From Chrysochromulina parva (Eukaryota > Haptophyta > Prymnesiales > Chrysochromulinaceae), in the NCBI GenBank assembly GCA_002887195.1, contig PJAB01000494.1, positions 1-25,263 on the forward strand: a stretch of DNA of 25,263 nucleotides, in the 5' to 3' direction. How positions within the stretch are numbered: the first letter of the stretch is position 1; each line of letters begins with the position of its first letter. This document shows positions 7,054 through 16,546 of this stretch, one piece after another. The translations under genes were made by a program, and so were the position numbers. A model generated the notes under the pieces. That model was not told the origin of the DNA. It searched no databases and saw only the letters and a program-made list of their open reading frames with translations.

Positions 7054-9539
7054 ATGGATGCGGTACGACGATCCTCGCCCGCGCGCCGCCGCTGAGACCT
7101 GCGTTGCTGCCCTCGCTGCCGCGTGTGCTCCTCCCTGTAGGCTCTCGTGTCGCCGCGAGCCCTTGCCCGGTGCTCACCGGGCTTCATTCCGCGCTGGCTG
7201 TCGCGCAGGCCATCGACCGCATCGCCGAACTCATCAATGACGACAACTCGGTGGGCGGCGAGGTGCAGATGGACTCGCTCATCAAGATGATGAGCGACGA
7301 GGGGGGGTCTCTGGGTTCAACGGCAGAGGATCTGATCATCGAGGTGCTACTGGCGACGCCTCCCAAGCCGCTCCTCGAGCGCTTCTCGCACTCGGAATCG
7401 CTCGCCCGCGTCGACGAGTGGCTCGCGCGCAGCGCCGCTGACTCGTATGAGACGCGCACGCTGCAGCTGCTGAGTTTGCTTGCCCGCATGCCCATGTCCA
7501 TCGAGGCGCTCCAAAAGTCCGGCGTGGGCAAGACGGTCAACAAGCTGCGCAAGGCGCCGGAGCTGCCGATCAAGGACGCGGCCGAGCAGCTCGTCAAGGA
7601 CTGGAAGCGTGTCGCCGCGCCCACCACGGCGGCCGCCCCGGCCACATGCACATCCACAGGATCGAGCGCCGCATCGAGCGCCGCAGTCAAGCGGCCGCTG
7701 GTCGCCGACGCCGCCTCCGCCGCTAAGAAGCTGGCAACGAGCGCGGGCGCGAAGCCGGCCAGCAGCAGCAGCAGCAGCAGCAGCTTGCATGACGAGGCCG
7801 ACAACTCCTTCGAAGCGGCCTTTGGGGCGGCGGCGGTACGCAAGGCGTCGATCAAGCCTGATAACCTCAAGACGAAACGGCCGTTGAAGCCCATGTCGTT
7901 CAGTGCGCCGCTGCCGGTCACGCCAGCGGCCACGTCCAAGCTGTCGCCGCCCACGGCCTCGTCGGCTGCCGCGAGCAGCGGCTCCTTTTCAAGCGGCTCC
8001 TTCTCAAATGGCTCCTTTTCGCGCGTGCCTGCGCCGGAGCGCTCGAGCTCACTCGACAGCTCCTCGAGCGCCGTCTCGAGCGGTTCGGCGCAGCCTCGGC
8101 CCACGCCGGCGGCACGGCCCAATCCGTTGTCGAGCGAGCTCTCGTTTGAGGTGCCTCACGAGCGCCGTCTCGAGCGGCTGCCCACCAAGCCGCGCCCACG
8201 CGTCAGGTGGGCGCCAAACGAGTCCCTTGTCGAGGAGCGCACGTACACGGTCGAGGACAAGAGGCTACCCCCCGCGCGCGATTGGAAGGAGCAGATGCAC
8301 GCGGAGCTCGAGGCCGAGAAGAACGCGATCCTGGCACAGCGCAGTGGCAACCTCATCGATGTGAGTGGTGCGCAGCAGCAGCAGGCGCTCGGTATGGCGC
8401 TCGGTATGGCGCATGGGCAGCAGCCCGCGGCGATCGGCGCGCCCGCGCCGGCGCCCTCTGGTCCTATGGGGCCTCGCGCGCGCCTCATCTGGAAGACTCC
8501 AGACCTGCTGGACGAAAAGTTTTGGCCGACGACCAAAGGAGACCTTTCCACAGAGCGTGACGCGCAGCGCAAGCGGCGCGCTGCCGCGCCCGAGGCGCCC
8601 GCGTTCGATGAAACCAACCCCATCAAAGAGCCGCTTCCCCTGGACACACATCCCACACGCGACGATTCCCACACGCCGGTGATGCCCTTTGATAAGCCCG
8701 CGCCGCCGCCGGCCGCCGCCGAGCCGCCGCCCGCCGTGATGGGCGGGATGGGCGCGGCCGGCGGCGGGAGTGCCGGCGGCGGCGGTAGTGTTGAGGTCTC
8801 GATGCTACAAAACCTGATGGCGAGCTTTGGCGGCGGCGGTGGCGGCGGTGGCGGCGGTGGCGGCGTAGCCACCGGCCCGATGGCTAACGGTCTGGGTGCC
8901 GGTGCCGGCATGGGCATGGGCGGCGTCGGCATGCCCAACGGGCTGATGGGCCTCGGGGGCATGAACGGCGCCGGCATGGGCGGTAGCGCCGTCATGGGCG
9001 GAGGCGCCGTCATGGGCGGCGGCTCGCTCCCGGGCTTGGGCGGCGGCGCCGTCATGGGCGTTGGCGCGCATGCCGGCACGGGCCCGAGTACTGGCGGCGG
9101 GAGCGGCAGCCTTACCGAGAAGCTCGCGCTGCAGTTCGCGCTCCAGTCGGCGTCTACCGGTACGATGGGCTTCATGCAGGGCGGTGCGCAGCGTAACGAC
9201 TTCGCAATGGGCGGTGCCGCCCAATACGGCGGCGGCCAGTCCACGCCTGGATGGGGTCCCAATGGACGGCAGGCGCCCATCCAGGCCGGCCACCACAACT
9301 TCCGTACTAAGCCGTGTCGCTATTTTCTCGCCGGCATGTGCAAAAACGGTGACCAGTGCACTTTCCTGCACGCGCGCGAGGGACAGCTAGACGCGCGAGG
9401 CGCCGGAGCCGGCGGGCAGCAGCAGCAGCAGCAGCAGCAGCGCTTTCAGCCGTCGTACGGCGGCGGGGCGGGCGCGTTCAACCAGATGAGCAACGGTTTC
9501 TCAGGCCAAAACTTTGCGACGCAGGCTTTCAACATGTAA
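7054..9539 (+). CDS. PNUTS-like (PPP1R10) protein phosphatase 1 regulatory subunit, two exons
   Basis: The domain order matches PNUTS, a nuclear targeting subunit of protein phosphatase 1 that works with RNA polymerase II. A TFIIS N-terminal/LW-type helical domain covers about 25-140. A PP1-docking motif of the RVxF/W class, RVRW, lies at 334-337, followed by a conserved-looking acidic stretch (EERTYTVED). A C-terminal CCCH zinc finger C-x7-C-x5-C-x3-H lies at 706-724. Between them are Ser/Ala-rich and strongly Gly/Met-rich segments. I place the start at ATG 7054 (context GCCATGG), with exon 1 (7054-7062) encoding Met-Asp-Ala, an intron at 7063-7208, and exon 2 continuing AIDRIAELIND in phase; this gives 779 residues. 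The unspliced alternative starts at 7104 with a leader that looks untranslated. Family assignment is strong; the start is less sure. Confidence 0.85.
7063..7208 (+). other. Predicted intron of the PNUTS-like gene
   Basis: This 146-bp phase-0 intron has donor GCG|GTACGA and acceptor GCGCAG|GCC. Removing it joins a good-context ATG directly to the conserved N-terminal helix. The in-frame text it removes has no resemblance to the family. Confidence 0.65.
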
Positions 9540-10165
9540 TCATTTCCCTTTGCTCAGCCTCACCCCGCACGCGCAGGCGAATCCGTACGTCCGAAAACAA
9601 CAATCGCGCGCCGAACCGCCGATACCGGCTTACCGGATTAATACGATACTCGATAGGCTGTGACGTGAGATGTGTCGACAGATCTGAGATGACACACTAA
9701 TTGAGAATCAGATGATGACCGCACGGGGGAGTTGCGGAAAGCGCTGGAACAGCGCGGGCTCGTGGTCGTGGGTCGTGCGGCCCTCGGCCGCTCGCCCGCG
9801 GCCTCTCTCTTGTCGCCCCTAAGTCGCCCCCGGCCGCGCCGGCCCGCGGGCCCCCGGGCGCGCCTCTCGCGCGGCGGCGCGCCTCTCTGCGGGGTCTCTA
9901 CACTTCTCTGTTGCGACTTCGGTCTGGGTGAAGCGAAAAGCGACGCGCGTGACAAGACTCGGGGAGAGGTCGTGCAGGGGCGGCCTGATCTAGCACCCTG
10001 GAACGCCATGTTGCGCGGTGAGGAATTGTGCATGTTTGGGAGACCGCGAGAACCGGATGGGACAGAAGACTCTTTGTGTGCGTGTTGGAGAAAGTGGCGA
10101 ACGCTCGGACGGGGTGCGCGAGAGCGGAGCGACCCGAGAGGGCGACGGATCGCGGTTCATGACCC
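9540..10165. other. Spacer between PNUTS-like and dynein-stalk-like genes
   Basis: About 626 bp hold the 3' end of the PNUTS-like gene and the 5' region of the next plus-strand gene. A long C/G block lies at about 9820-9890. An open frame at 9732-10169 is Arg/Pro/Gly-rich, resembles no family and overlaps the next start, so I do not call it. No tRNA or repeat was found. Confidence 0.45.
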
Positions 10166-11695
10166 ATGAGTGTGGATAAGTACGCAGTACATGTGGTGGG
10201 CGGTCAAGGTCACCTTGACGACGCCCGGGCACGCGTCGCGGAAGCAAAGGCGCAAGCGGCTTCACTAGAGCAAGCTCTTGCCGCGGCGGAGGCTCGGCTT
10301 GCCTCTTTGCGGGAGGTGCCCCAAAAGATGATGCGACAAGGCGCTATTTCGTTGGCTGCCGCCGCTGCTGCACCCATGGCTGACGCGGATTTGCAGAGCG
10401 TGCGCGCGCTGCGCACGATGCCGCAGCCCTCGCCCACGGTGCAACTTGTCGTGCGATGCGCATGCTCAATCTTGACGGTCGATCTGCCCGGGAGCAAGAA
10501 AATGACCGCGCTGCTTACCTGGGAAGAGGCCAAGAAGGTCTTGTCACGGACCGACTTTGCGTTGTGCGTCAAACAGTTCAACGCGGCGAACCTCCTCGAC
10601 CAGGCTGAGCTCGTGGCGCTGGTGAAGAAGAACGCACGATGGGCTGCCGCTACGTCGTCCGAAGGCGTCGGCGTGGGCCGAACGGATGTCGTCACGTTGG
10701 CGTCGGCGCTCGCCTCGTCATCGGCGGTCGGCTCGCTTTTTGGCTGGTGCTCGCGCTTGCTGTCGGGTTTGGAATCCCTAGGCGCGGCATGCGTCCCCTC
10801 AGTGGAGGTTCTGGAGGCCACGGCGGCCGCCGAGCGGCAGGTGGGTGAGCGGCAGGCAGAGTGGGAGGGAGCCCTTGCGTCGGTGCAGCGTGCGGAGCGG
10901 CACTTGGAAGAGGAACAGCGGCGATTTGACGAAACGGAAAGGATGCGCAAGGAGGCGGTGCGGCGTGAAGCAATCGCCAAAGCGCGGCGGGAGGCCGAGG
11001 AGATCATGCGGCTGGAGCAGGAGCGTGCGAAGCTGGCGGCGGAGGAGAAGGCGAAGCGCGAGGCGGAGGAGAAGGCGCGGCGAGAGGCGGAGGAGAAGGC
11101 GAAGCAGGAGGCAGCGAAGGCGAAGCGCGAGGCGGAGGAGAAGGCGAGGCGAGAGGCGGAGGAGAAGGCGAAGCAGGAGGCAGAGAAGGCGAGGCGCGAG
11201 GCGGAGGAGAAGGCGAGGCGAGAGGCAGAGGAGAAGGCGCGGCGGGAGGCGGAGGAGGCCGAGGCCGCCCTTCGCGAGGTTGAGGCGGAGCTGCGTCGTA
11301 TCGAAGAGGCATCCAAGCAGGCAGAGGAGCGGGAGCTCGCGCGCGCAGCGGCCTTCAAGCGCTATCTCGCGAGCGAGCTCGAGCGTATCGAGGTCGAGCT
11401 TGCGAGCTCAGACGAGATGAACTTGCACCTCGTCGTCCAGACGATGCAGGCGGACGACGAGCGCGCCATGGGGCAGCTGCTCGATGAGACTCGTAAGGCC
11501 GCTGTCGACGAACTGCTCGTGCTTGCCCCGAACGCAGGGCGTGAACGGTGCCGCGGGCTACTCGAGCGATGTGAATGGAACGTGGCCGATGCGGCGTGCG
11601 AACTCTTAGCGCTCGATTGCGACCGGCCGATACTGGTCGCCGCACTTCCGACCCCCGCGGCCGCGTCTCGGATTGCTAGAGAAACCCGTAGGTAG
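10166..11695 (+). CDS. Stand-alone dynein-stalk/microtubule-binding-domain-like protein with long charged helix
   Basis: This is a 509-residue protein. A short heptad-like coiled coil (about 18-50) leads to residues 77-205, which read like the dynein heavy-chain microtubule-binding domain: LQSVRALRTMPQPSPTVQL resembles the first conserved helix with its proline pair, WEEAKKVL and FALCVKQFNA resemble the central helices, and AVGSLFGWCSRLL resembles the exit helix. A second helix then runs from about 211 to 395, including repeats of EEKARREA/EEKAKQEA (292-365) typical of an ER/K single alpha helix. The C-terminus (450-484) resembles a UBA/CUE three-helix bundle. There is no AAA+ motor. The start is secured by an in-frame TGA at 10160-10162 unless an upstream exon exists. 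A microtubule-associated linker is a reasonable inference; the family match is by eye. Confidence 0.7.
   Translation: MSVDKYAVHVVGGQGHLDDARARVAEAKAQAASLEQALAAAEARLASLREVPQKMMRQGAISLAAAAAAPMADADLQSVRALRTMPQPSPTVQLVVRCACSILTVDLPGSKKMTALLTWEEAKKVLSRTDFALCVKQFNAANLLDQAELVALVKKNARWAAATSSEGVGVGRTDVVTLASALASSSAVGSLFGWCSRLLSGLESLGAACVPSVEVLEATAAAERQVGERQAEWEGALASVQRAERHLEEEQRRFDETERMRKEAVRREAIAKARREAEEIMRLEQERAKLAAEEKAKREAEEKARREAEEKAKQEAAKAKREAEEKARREAEEKAKQEAEKARREAEEKARREAEEKARREAEEAEAALREVEAELRRIEEASKQAEERELARAAAFKRYLASELERIEVELASSDEMNLHLVVQTMQADDERAMGQLLDETRKAAVDELLVLAPNAGRERCRGLLERCEWNVADAACELLALDCDRPILVAALPTPAAASRIARETRR
11039..11260 (+). repeat. Coding repeat for ER/K helix (GAGGCGGAGGAGAAGGCG units)
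   Basis: Roughly nine 24-bp units encode eight-residue variants of EEKARREA. Some units differ by three bases (QEAAKAK, QEAEKAR), so the register slips by one residue but the frame is kept. The alternation of acidic and basic residues at i,i+4 is that of a stable single helix. Confidence 0.8.
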
Positions 11696-12160
11696 GTTAA
11701 CCCCAGCCCTAACGCATAACTTGGAGTCACTGCCACTGCGCGGGCCGGCGCGGTCGGCGGTCCCCGCCCCGGGTGGGGCGTCCGCTCGTATTAGTTTTTG
11801 GATTATTATGATTACTCTTCGATTATTATCCCGATCGCGGCATCCGCGCTGACCTCTCGGAATCTCGTCTCATTAGCATGACGCCGAGGCCACCTACGGG
11901 TCAACGACAAAGCGACAACAGACACACGAGCGCTACCTTCCGTTCGAATGACAACATTGAACATACACAAGTACCGAAGTAGCCGAGTCTGCCGTGCGCG
12001 CGAGCGGAGCTCGAGCTGGGACGTCGCGCTAACTCCCTCAAAGACCATCCAACAAGGTGGATGGCAGCAGTCGCCTGGCCGCTAAACAAACAGCCCCGCG
12101 GGGATCACCAGAATTATCTCGAGACACGAGCTTACTTCTGTTTGTAGATGGTGACGCTCT
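11696..12160. other. Convergent spacer with AT-rich island and small hairpin
   Basis: Both flanking genes end here (plus-strand stop at 11695, minus-strand stop at 12161). At 11765-11780 a 6-bp inverted repeat CGCCCC/GGGGCG encloses four bases. From about 11789 to 11830 the sequence is AT-rich, with two copies of GATTATTAT (11801 and 11821). These could mark 3'-end formation for one or both genes. No coding frame is convincing. Confidence 0.45.
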
Positions 12161-12682
12161 TCACATGCGCTCGCAAACTTTCGGCGTGATCATCTTCACG
12201 ATTCCAATCGTTGTGAGAAAGGAGGCAGCCATGGACGCAAGGGCGCCTGTGAAGAGGACCATGAGGGCATTCGTCCGGGCCTTGAAGGGTGGCAGACGCG
12301 CCTCCACGGATTGCGCATAGCCTTCGAGGTACTTTGTATTGTAGTAGGCAAAAGCCGCTGCCAGCAACGCGCCAGTCCAAGGCAAGAACTTGCCCACATG
12401 CGGCACGGCAGGGGTGTAGAGCACGTATAGCCACAGAGCGGGCACGGCTAACACGGTCCACTCCATGCCATTTTCGAAGGCCTTGTAAGCGCGGAAGTGC
12501 TCCTCAGCATTCGGGGTCGTGTCCGACCACGGCTTGTATGGGTGAACCTCGACGCCCTTGTTGGCATACCGGAATTTGCCCATGGCAAACATATTCGCCA
12601 GGTTGGAGTAGAGGATGGCCACGGTTCCCACCGCCGCCGGCAGAGCCGCCATTTGGAGCTCGCGAATCGCTGTGGTCGCCAT
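12161..12682 (-). CDS. MAPEG-family membrane protein (microsomal glutathione S-transferase 2/3-like)
   Basis: This 173-residue integral membrane protein belongs to the family that conjugates glutathione to lipophilic or peroxidised substrates in ER-type membranes, or makes eicosanoid-like products. Four hydrophobic segments fit at about 11-31, 75-95, 100-117 and 137-163. The loop after the first carries the family pattern HFRAYKAFENGMEW (62-75), with R, N and E at the glutathione-site positions. The third carries KYLEGYAQSVEARLPPF (117-133), close to the FxGY...R.GPF block of the MGST2/LTC4-synthase branch. Length is slightly above the usual 150. No introns are seen. It is convergent with the dynein-stalk-like gene and follows the methyltransferase gene by 174 bp. 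Exact substrate cannot be told. Confidence 0.88.
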   Translation of the reverse strand: MATTAIRELQMAALPAAVGTVAILYSNLANMFAMGKFRYANKGVEVHPYKPWSDTTPNAEEHFRAYKAFENGMEWTVLAVPALWLYVLYTPAVPHVGKFLPWTGALLAAAFAYYNTKYLEGYAQSVEARLPPFKARTNALMVLFTGALASMAASFLTTIGIVKMITPKVCERM

Positions 12683-12856
12683 GATGACTACGTAAAAAGC
12701 AGGCTCGAGTTTCTGATTCGAGACGTCGAAGGAATCTTCATCAAGAAACGCGCCATGAGACTGTGTGAAACGGCCGTGAGGCTTGCGGTGTCAGGCAAAA
12801 CTTGACTGAAGAGGATCCAAAGTACTCGGCCATGATTCACACGGAATACAAGTACA

Positions 12857-13708
12857 CTAGCTTCGAGGAGCCACTTTCGGTGGGAAAGATGATTGGGACA
12901 AGGCATCTCGGCGGGATCTCGCCCGCCCAACGATCGTGAAGATCTGGAAACGCTCTCGCGTCACATCATCTCGAGCTCGCGCATCCTCCTGAGCAAATAG
13001 TCCTCCGTTGGGCAGCCAGTCACCGTTCTCATCGTCCGAGGCACCCTCGGCTGGTGTGTATGTGGCGGAAGATGCGGGAGTGCCGCCGTGCGCCCCATCC
13101 TTCCCTGCATGCCACTCCGGCACGGGCTCCAGTAGGAGACCATGGTTAGCAAAGGCTTGACGCCATTCCGCATCGACCTGTCTGCTGCGCCGCGGCATGT
13201 GTGCATAAAAGGACTGCGTCCCTGGAGCGGCGTTCGTGTCCAATAGAGCTCTCCATGCTCGGGACAACGCGTGCATGGTCTCGATCGAATAGAGTAGATC
13301 GCTGCCGATGATGAAGTCCCAGGACGAGCCCAGCAACGAAGGGTCAGAGCCCACGTCGTCCCAATTGAGATCGATCACGTGCACCCTGCCCGCCAGCGCT
13401 GGATGCTCTTGCGTCGCACGCTCGACGTTCGATTTCAGATTCGTCACGGCTTCAGCCTGGTCACTGAGCGTGACGTTCAGCTCGGGAAGATGGCACGCGA
13501 CGTTCAGCATCATCCACCCAGTTCCGCTGCCGAGCTCGAGAATCCTAGCGCCAGGGCGCGCAAGGCCCAGCGCATCGGCCTGCTCCAGCAGCCACGTGAA
13601 CATGATTTGGGCTCCTGCCCACACACGGAGGTGCGTCGTCTTCTGCTGCTGCCGCTCCTCCAGAGGACCAACGCCGCCGTTGAAAAATGTCGTCGAGAAG
13701 GTGGCCAT
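12857..13708 (-). CDS. METTL21-type (methyltransferase 16) protein methyltransferase
   Basis: This is a 283-residue class I S-adenosylmethionine-dependent methyltransferase. It shows the AdoMet-binding motif ILELGSGTGW (56-65), an acidic end to strand 2 (LSD at 81-83), the LNWDD block (114-118) and GSDLLYS (135-141), the DxxY-type motif of the family whose members methylate lysines of chaperones and translation factors. The N-terminus (TTHLRVWAGAQIM) matches the helix before motif I. An acidic, low-complexity insertion at about 200-245 (GGTPASSATYTPAEG then ASDDENGDW) precedes the final strand (RFQIFTIVGRA), and a basic tail follows. A single open frame with no intron needed. The target protein is unknown. 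Confidence 0.85.
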   Translation of the reverse strand: MATFSTTFFNGGVGPLEERQQQKTTHLRVWAGAQIMFTWLLEQADALGLARPGARILELGSGTGWMMLNVACHLPELNVTLSDQAEAVTNLKSNVERATQEHPALAGRVHVIDLNWDDVGSDPSLLGSSWDFIIGSDLLYSIETMHALSRAWRALLDTNAAPGTQSFYAHMPRRSRQVDAEWRQAFANHGLLLEPVPEWHAGKDGAHGGTPASSATYTPAEGASDDENGDWLPNGGLFAQEDARARDDVTRERFQIFTIVGRARSRRDALSQSSFPPKVAPRS

Positions 13709-13968
13709 AGAGGCTAGGAGCTAGCAGGATAAATTGTCCAGAGTGATGAAAGCTGGACAAGTGACGCTGCCTGCGCCAAGCTGGTCCTCGAGCGCCTCGA
13801 GGCCACACTCCTCGCGTCTCGTGCGCGGCGCGCACCCCCGTCGGCCGCCCGCCACGACGCTGCGACGAGAAGGGGAGATTGAGATTGAACGAGGATAGGC
13901 AAAATATTCTTTTTCACGGGCCTTGGACGCCAGAAACCCTTTGAAACCCTTGATACGTCAAGCCCATT

Positions 13969-16546
13969 CTAAACTAGCTGCCCGGGCGCTTCGAGGAGTG
14001 AAGGATCATGTGAACATGCATGTGAAGGATCACCCTCGTCCACTGCCAGAGCCGCGGCAGCGTCCTCAGCAGCGGCCGCCGACGCTTCCGACGCCTCCTC
14101 CGCCACAGCGGCAGCATCGGCAGCAGCCAGCGTCTTGTCTTTAGGAGAAGCATCGTCAGCAGCAGCGTCCGCGTCAGGAGTAGCGTCAGCAGCAGCGTCA
14201 GCAGCAGCGACCGGCGCCTCCCCTGCCACAGAAGCCCTCCAGGCGCTGCGGTCGGCAGCAGCATCGGCAATGGCCGTCGCCGGCACCTCCTCTGCCACTG
14301 CTGCCTGCCAGGCGCTGCGGTCGGCAGCAGCGTCAGCAGCGAAGGCAGTGAAGGCTCGCGCCTCCAGTGCCTTCTCCAGTGCCAGAGCCACAGCCGTGTC
14401 GGGCGTGTCCTCGGCAGGTGCGGCCAGTGGCAACTCGTCCCCCAGCACCGTGTCGGGCGTGTCCTCGGCAGGTGCGGCCAGTGGCAACTCGTCCCCCGGC
14501 ACCTCCACCTGTTCCTGCTCCGTCACAGTTCCTTGCGATGCCACAGCCTCATCCGACGCTTCGTCTTCCGGCAACTGCGCCGCCATAGCCTCCTCCGACG
14601 CCTCAGCTTCATCTGACGCCACCTCCCCTGGCACCTGCGCCACCATAGCTCCTTCCGACGCCACAGCCTCCTCCGACGCCTCAGCTTCATGTGACGCCGC
14701 GTCCCCTGGCACCTGCGCCACCACAGCTCCTTCCGACGCCGCAGCCTCCTCCGACGCCACAGCCTTCGCAAGCGCAGCCTTCTCTGTGACAGCCGCCTCC
14801 ACCTGCGCCTCCACCTGCGCCTCCGCCGCCACTACCGCCGCCGTTGCCGCCTCCGATGGCACCGCCTCCGATGGCGCCGCCTCCGCCTCTGCTGGCACCT
14901 TCGATGGCGCCGCCTCAAATGGCGCCGCCTCCGCCTCTGCTGGCACCTCCGATGGTGCCGCCTCAAATGGCGCCGCCTCCGCCTCTGCTGGCACCTCCGA
15001 TGGCGCCGCCTCAAATGGCGCCGCCTCCGCCTCTGCTGGCACCTCCGATGGCGCCGCCTCAAATGGCGCCGCCTCCGCCTCTGCTCGCACTACCCCCTCC
15101 GCCTCCACCACCGCCTCCGCCTCCTCCGCCGCCTCCGCCGCCTCCGCCGCTGCCGCCTCCGCCTCCGCCTCCGCCTCCGCCGTCTCCTCCTCGGCAGCCT
15201 CCCTCTGCTCCACCGCCTTGTCCGTGCACGTCTTGTCAGGGTAGGCCAACTTCTCATGGGCCGCCATCGCGACGGCAGCCATGTTAGTTTTGGCCGGCGC
15301 ACCAGCCTCCTTCTTGCCTATCTTGGGTGCATTGCGCTGCGCCAGAAACATCTCGAGCTCCGCACGCTTGCCGTGCTTCCATTCTCTGACTTTGAGCTTG
15401 AGGGCGCGTGCGCGCGCGCGCGCGCGCGGCCTGCCGTTGATCCTTCTCCCGCAGGCCGAGCGGCGGTCGGCGTTCACCCAGCTCACCCGGTTGCGGGTTG
15501 TAATGACAGCCTGTGGGTCCATCATAAACACCGCCACGTGATGGGCTCCCTCGCAGGCTACCGGTACGAGCTGGCGAGCTGCTGGTACGCATGCGCGGCC
15601 GACGGTCAGCGACCTTCACAGCGACCTGTTGCTTGCCCTCCGCGCCGTTGTCGTCGTCTTCGTCGGTTGATCGCGTCGGTGGCTGCGTGCTTGCCTCTGG
15701 CCCATACAGATGCTTGGCAGCCGTCAGGGTGGCTGCAGCCGTCAGCCTACTAGCCAACGAGATTCGCTCGGAAAGTGGTTGCGAAGGTTCGCTCGGAGGC
15801 ATGCTCGGAGGCTCGCGCAGCAGCAGCAGGCGCATCGAGGAGGCTGTAACCGGACGAACGAGCCGTGGCACGCCATAGCGCTCCTCAGGCCGCGGTGATG
15901 TGAGCATGGACGGCAAGAACTGCTGCGTGGGCGTCAGCGCCTTGACTGCAAGCTCGCGAGGAGAGCTGCCCGTCGTCAGGCGTTGAGAGCCGAAGAGCAG
16001 ATTGGAGGCCGAGGTGGGCCGAGGAGCTCTGCCAGGAGCAGGAGCGCTTTCGACGCCTGAACGACTGCGGAGTAGCGGCTCGCTGCGGCGTGGCTCCACC
16101 GGTACGACCGCGTATGCCGTCCTGTTCCAGCCATACTCGTGTCTCCACGGCGCGCTCCCTTGCCGCTCGAGTGGCGCTGCCAACGTAGATGCCAAGTGAC
16201 GCTCCTGCAGCTTCAGGTCCTCCACATCCGCTCGGCACTGCATCGCCACGGTCCTCGCGGCCGCGCATAGTGCTGCCTTATCTCTCCTCGAGGCCATAGA
16301 TGGCACGCATTTGAGGCTATGGCTAAGCAGGGCGACGGAGAGCTTGAGCTGCAGCCGCATCTGCTCAGCTTCGTGCAGCGCGGCTTGGCACAGCGCTGCT
16401 TGCGGGTCGGCGGGTCGATCTCGTTGGAGCGATCGGTCGGGGAAGGGTCCGATCCCGTTCTCCTGCGTGTTGTGCTTCGACCTCGTTGCGGACGAGTGGC
16501 GGGGAAGCGTGGTATGCTCGAGCGCCCTAGTCGTCGCATGGATCAT
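13969..16546 (-). CDS. Unrecognised Ala/Glu-rich repeat protein, probable two exons
   Basis: I do not recognise this gene. Exon 1 (16546 down to 15614) encodes 311 residues beginning MIHATTRALEH, with a helical stretch (QAALCQAALHEAEQMRLQLK), basic Ser/Pro-rich text and the motifs RPTSAS and RPVTASS. A 103-bp intron then restores the frame into exon 2 (15510 to 13969, 513 residues). That exon opens with a basic segment (KVREWKHGKRAELEMFLAQ) and becomes almost wholly Ala/Glu/Pro/Val/Ser, with 16- and 18-residue repeats, for the last 400 residues. The total is 824 residues. The minus strand is preferred because the repeat units give an acidic Ala/Glu composition and both exons join in phase. 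The plus strand is also open across the repeats, so the coding call is moderate. The tail may be disordered or helical. Confidence 0.5.
14396..14503 (-). repeat. Two-copy 54-bp tandem repeat
   Basis: Two nearly identical 54-bp units, one beginning at 14396 and the next at 14450, encode an 18-residue unit containing DELPLAAPAEDTPDT. The length is a multiple of three, so the frame is unaffected. Confidence 0.85.
14879..15070 (-). repeat. Four-copy 48-bp minisatellite in the Ala/Glu-rich gene
   Basis: Units start at 14879, 14927, 14975 and 15023, and a fifth decays after 15071. Each encodes the 16-residue unit EAEAAPFEAAPSEVPA on the minus strand. Degenerate relatives extend on both sides. The near-identity of the copies suggests recent expansion. 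Confidence 0.9.
15511..15613 (-). other. Predicted intron of the Ala/Glu-rich gene
   Basis: On the minus strand the donor is AAG|GTCGCT and the acceptor CCCACAG|GCT, both phase 0. Alternative donors nearby in the same phase are CAG|GTCGCT and GCT|GTGAAG. An intron is needed because the two long frames overlap at 15284-15537 in different registers. Confidence 0.4.

Noticed and set aside
9732..10169. A 145-codon open frame before the dynein-stalk-like gene
   Set aside because: Composition matches GC-rich noncoding DNA, and its end overlaps the next start; no recognisable domain.
11765..11780. A bacterial-type intrinsic terminator
   Set aside because: The genome is eukaryotic and the hairpin is not directly followed by a T run; kept only as a structural note.
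14135..15244. A 369-codon Ala/Ser-rich frame on the plus strand
   Set aside because: It lies opposite the Ala/Glu repeat gene. Repeats in multiples of three keep both strands open; the minus strand continues into better text in exon 1. Not fully excluded.
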